Shown here piece by piece: positions 7,380-8,785 of a stretch of 8,785 bases of DNA. Position 1 is the stretch's first letter, and each line of letters begins with the position of its first letter. Source of the DNA: an uncultured Acidobacteriota bacterium (GTDB lineage Bacteria; Acidobacteriota; Blastocatellia; Pyrinomonadales; Pyrinomonadaceae); NCBI GenBank assembly GCA_946480545.1, contig CAMLKY010000054.1:1-8785 (forward strand), written 5' to 3'. The notes under the pieces are model-generated. The model had not been told where the DNA came from and ran no database searches. It was given only the letters and a program-made list of their open reading frames with translations. A program made the position numbers and the translations under genes.

Positions 7380-7409
7380 TTGGCCAGCACGCGGCTCGCA
7401 CTTTAGAAT
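7380..7409 (+). promoter_or_regulatory. Predicted gltX promoter placing the start almost at the ATG
   Basis: The -10 TAGAAT (7404-7409) is identical to that of the tRNA promoter. A weaker -35 TTGGCC (7380-7385) lies 18 bp upstream. Transcription would begin about 7416-7418, at the ATG, implying a leaderless message. Confidence 0.45.
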
Positions 7410-7417
7410 CCTACTTT

Positions 7418-8785
7418 ATGTCAGTCAGAGTCAGATTTGCTCCGTCCCCCACCGGCTACCTTCATATCGGATCGGCCCGCACCGCTCTCTACAATTATCT
7501 TTACGCCAGGAAGACCGGCGGCAAGTTCCTTTTGCGGATCGAGGATACAGATCTCGCGCGCTCCACCGAGGAGTCGACACGCTCGATCCTGGATGGGCTC
7601 GCATGGCTCGGCCTCTCGCAGGACGAAGAGATCGTGTTTCAATCGGACAATGCAGACAAGCATCGTGAAACGGCCCGGCGCCTGCTCGCCGAAGGCAAGG
7701 CTTACCGTGACTTTACGCCGAAGGAAGAGTTCGCCGACAAGACGGTAAAGGAAGCCATCGTCGAGCGTGCGCGGACGGGGGAGAAGGATCATAGATCTAA
7801 TCCGTTCCGGAACATCTCGGAAGAGGAGAGCGAGACCCGCGTCGCAAACGGCGAGCCTTACGCGATCAGGTTAAAAGTTCCCGAGACCGGAAAGACTGTG
7901 TTCGAGGACCAGGTTTACGGGCTTCAGGAACGTGATTACAGCGACACCGAAGACCTGGTGCTGCTCCGGTCCGACGGTCACCCGCTCTACAATCTCGCCG
8001 TCGTTTGCGACGACATCGAGATGGGAATCACACATGTCATCAGAGGTCAGGACCACCTCACGAACACTCACAAGCAGATCCTGATCTACCAGGCACTTGG
8101 CGTGGAGCCGCCAAATTTCGCGCATCTTCCGCTTATCCTTGCCCCAAACAAAGGAAAGCTCTCGAAGCGGAAGCACGGGGCGGTGGTGAGTCTGACCACG
8201 TATCGCGATAACGGATTTGTCCCCGCCGCGTTCCGGAATTTTCTGGCGCTGCTCGGCTGGTCGGCCGGTGAGGAGAAAGAGATCTACTCACTGGAGGAGC
8301 TGATAGAGAAGTTTTCGCTAGATCACATTCACCGCTCGAATGCCGTATTCAATTTCCACGAGAATGATCCGCGTCGCTGGACCGACGACAAGGCGCTCTG
8401 GATGAACGCGGAATACATTCGAACGATGCCCCTCGACGAATTGCTGCCGCTTGTAAAAGCAGAGCTCAAGCCGGCGAAGCTTTGGCGCGAGGAGTATGAG
8501 GATGACGATCGCGACTGGTACCAGAAGACCGTGGACACGATTCGTCATCGATTCTTCACACTAAAGGATTTTTCTTCGCAGGGCCGCGCATATTTTAGCG
8601 AGGATTACGACTTTGATCCGGCGGCTGTCGCCAAGAACCTCACGAAGTTTCCTGAGCTTCGAGAATGGCTGCCCGAGCTCGCGGACCGGTTCGGGGCAAT
8701 GGCGGATCCGTTCGATGAGATCCACATCGAGACGGTCGTTAAGGCTTTCACCGAAGAGAAAGGCACAAAGCTCGGCGTGATCATG
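7418..8785 (+). CDS. gltX: Glutamyl-tRNA synthetase, C-terminus cut by window edge
   Basis: This class I aminoacyl-tRNA synthetase charges tRNA-Glu with glutamate in the cytoplasm. The frame opens at ATG 7418 and remains open for 456 codons to the window end; GluRS is usually about 470-510 residues, so most is present. The N-terminal Rossmann fold has RFAPSPTGYLHIGSAR (6-21), with the HIGH signature as HIGS (16-19). YNLAVVCDDIEMGITHVIRG (191-210) and the KMSKS equivalent KLSKR (247-251) complete the ATP site. After about 285 comes the anticodon-binding part. Two oddities: no cysteines occur at 96-130, where E. coli GltX binds zinc (the only Cys seen is C197), and about ten extra residues (roughly 312-324, HENDPRRWTDDK) precede the conserved LWMN. 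No Shine-Dalgarno precedes the ATG. Discriminating versus non-discriminating specificity cannot be decided from what is visible. Confidence 0.96.
   Translation, partial: MSVRVRFAPSPTGYLHIGSARTALYNYLYARKTGGKFLLRIEDTDLARSTEESTRSILDGLAWLGLSQDEEIVFQSDNADKHRETARRLLAEGKAYRDFTPKEEFADKTVKEAIVERARTGEKDHRSNPFRNISEEESETRVANGEPYAIRLKVPETGKTVFEDQVYGLQERDYSDTEDLVLLRSDGHPLYNLAVVCDDIEMGITHVIRGQDHLTNTHKQILIYQALGVEPPNFAHLPLILAPNKGKLSKRKHGAVVSLTTYRDNGFVPAAFRNFLALLGWSAGEEKEIYSLEELIEKFSLDHIHRSNAVFNFHENDPRRWTDDKALWMNAEYIRTMPLDELLPLVKAELKPAKLWREEYEDDDRDWYQKTVDTIRHRFFTLKDFSSQGRAYFSEDYDFDPAAVAKNLTKFPELREWLPELADRFGAMADPFDEIHIETVVKAFTEEKGTKLGVIM

Overview
The window is about 8.8 kb of moderately GC-rich DNA from a diderm bacterium. 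An outer-membrane barrel with a carboxypeptidase-regulatory-like N-terminus, a secreted M61 peptidase, a PDZ-containing multi-pass histidine kinase and an unusual glutamyl-tRNA synthetase occur together. This mix resembles Acidobacteriota, perhaps class Blastocatellia. That placement is inferred from protein style, not from a marker gene.

Layout, left to right. (1) Positions 1-531, minus strand: the first 177 codons of a secreted M61-family (glycyl aminopeptidase type) metallopeptidase, cut by the window edge. (2) Positions 532-850: a divergent intergenic region holding a 66-bp imperfect palindrome built from CGCAAAG-type units. (3) Positions 851-2113, plus strand: a TetA-like 12-TM major facilitator exporter. 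(4) Positions 2129-5122, minus strand, convergent with the exporter at a 15-bp gap: a 997-residue sensor histidine kinase with the order TM, PDZ, about nine TMs, GAF, PAS, HisKA, HATPase, and no adjacent response regulator. (5) Positions 5358-7005, minus strand: a CarboxypepD_reg plus beta-barrel outer-membrane protein, split by a +1 frame change near 6302-6325. (6) Positions 7110-7209: back-to-back promoters for the barrel gene and for tRNA-Ser, with a dyad between them. (7) Positions 7236-7326: tRNA-Ser(GCT), followed by a strong intrinsic terminator at 7342-7375. (8) Positions 7418-8785, plus strand: gltX, open at the right edge, apparently made from a leaderless or nearly leaderless message.

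Functionally the window mixes housekeeping translation genes (tRNA-Ser, gltX) with envelope functions (secreted peptidase, exporter, PDZ sensor kinase, outer-membrane barrel). The kinase lies downstream of the barrel gene on the same strand, 235 bp away, so a regulatory link is possible but is not shown by the sequence. I see no IS element, integrase, CRISPR array, phage gene or defence system. The most notable features are the split barrel gene, the intergenic palindrome, the kinase architecture and the leaderless-looking gltX promoter.
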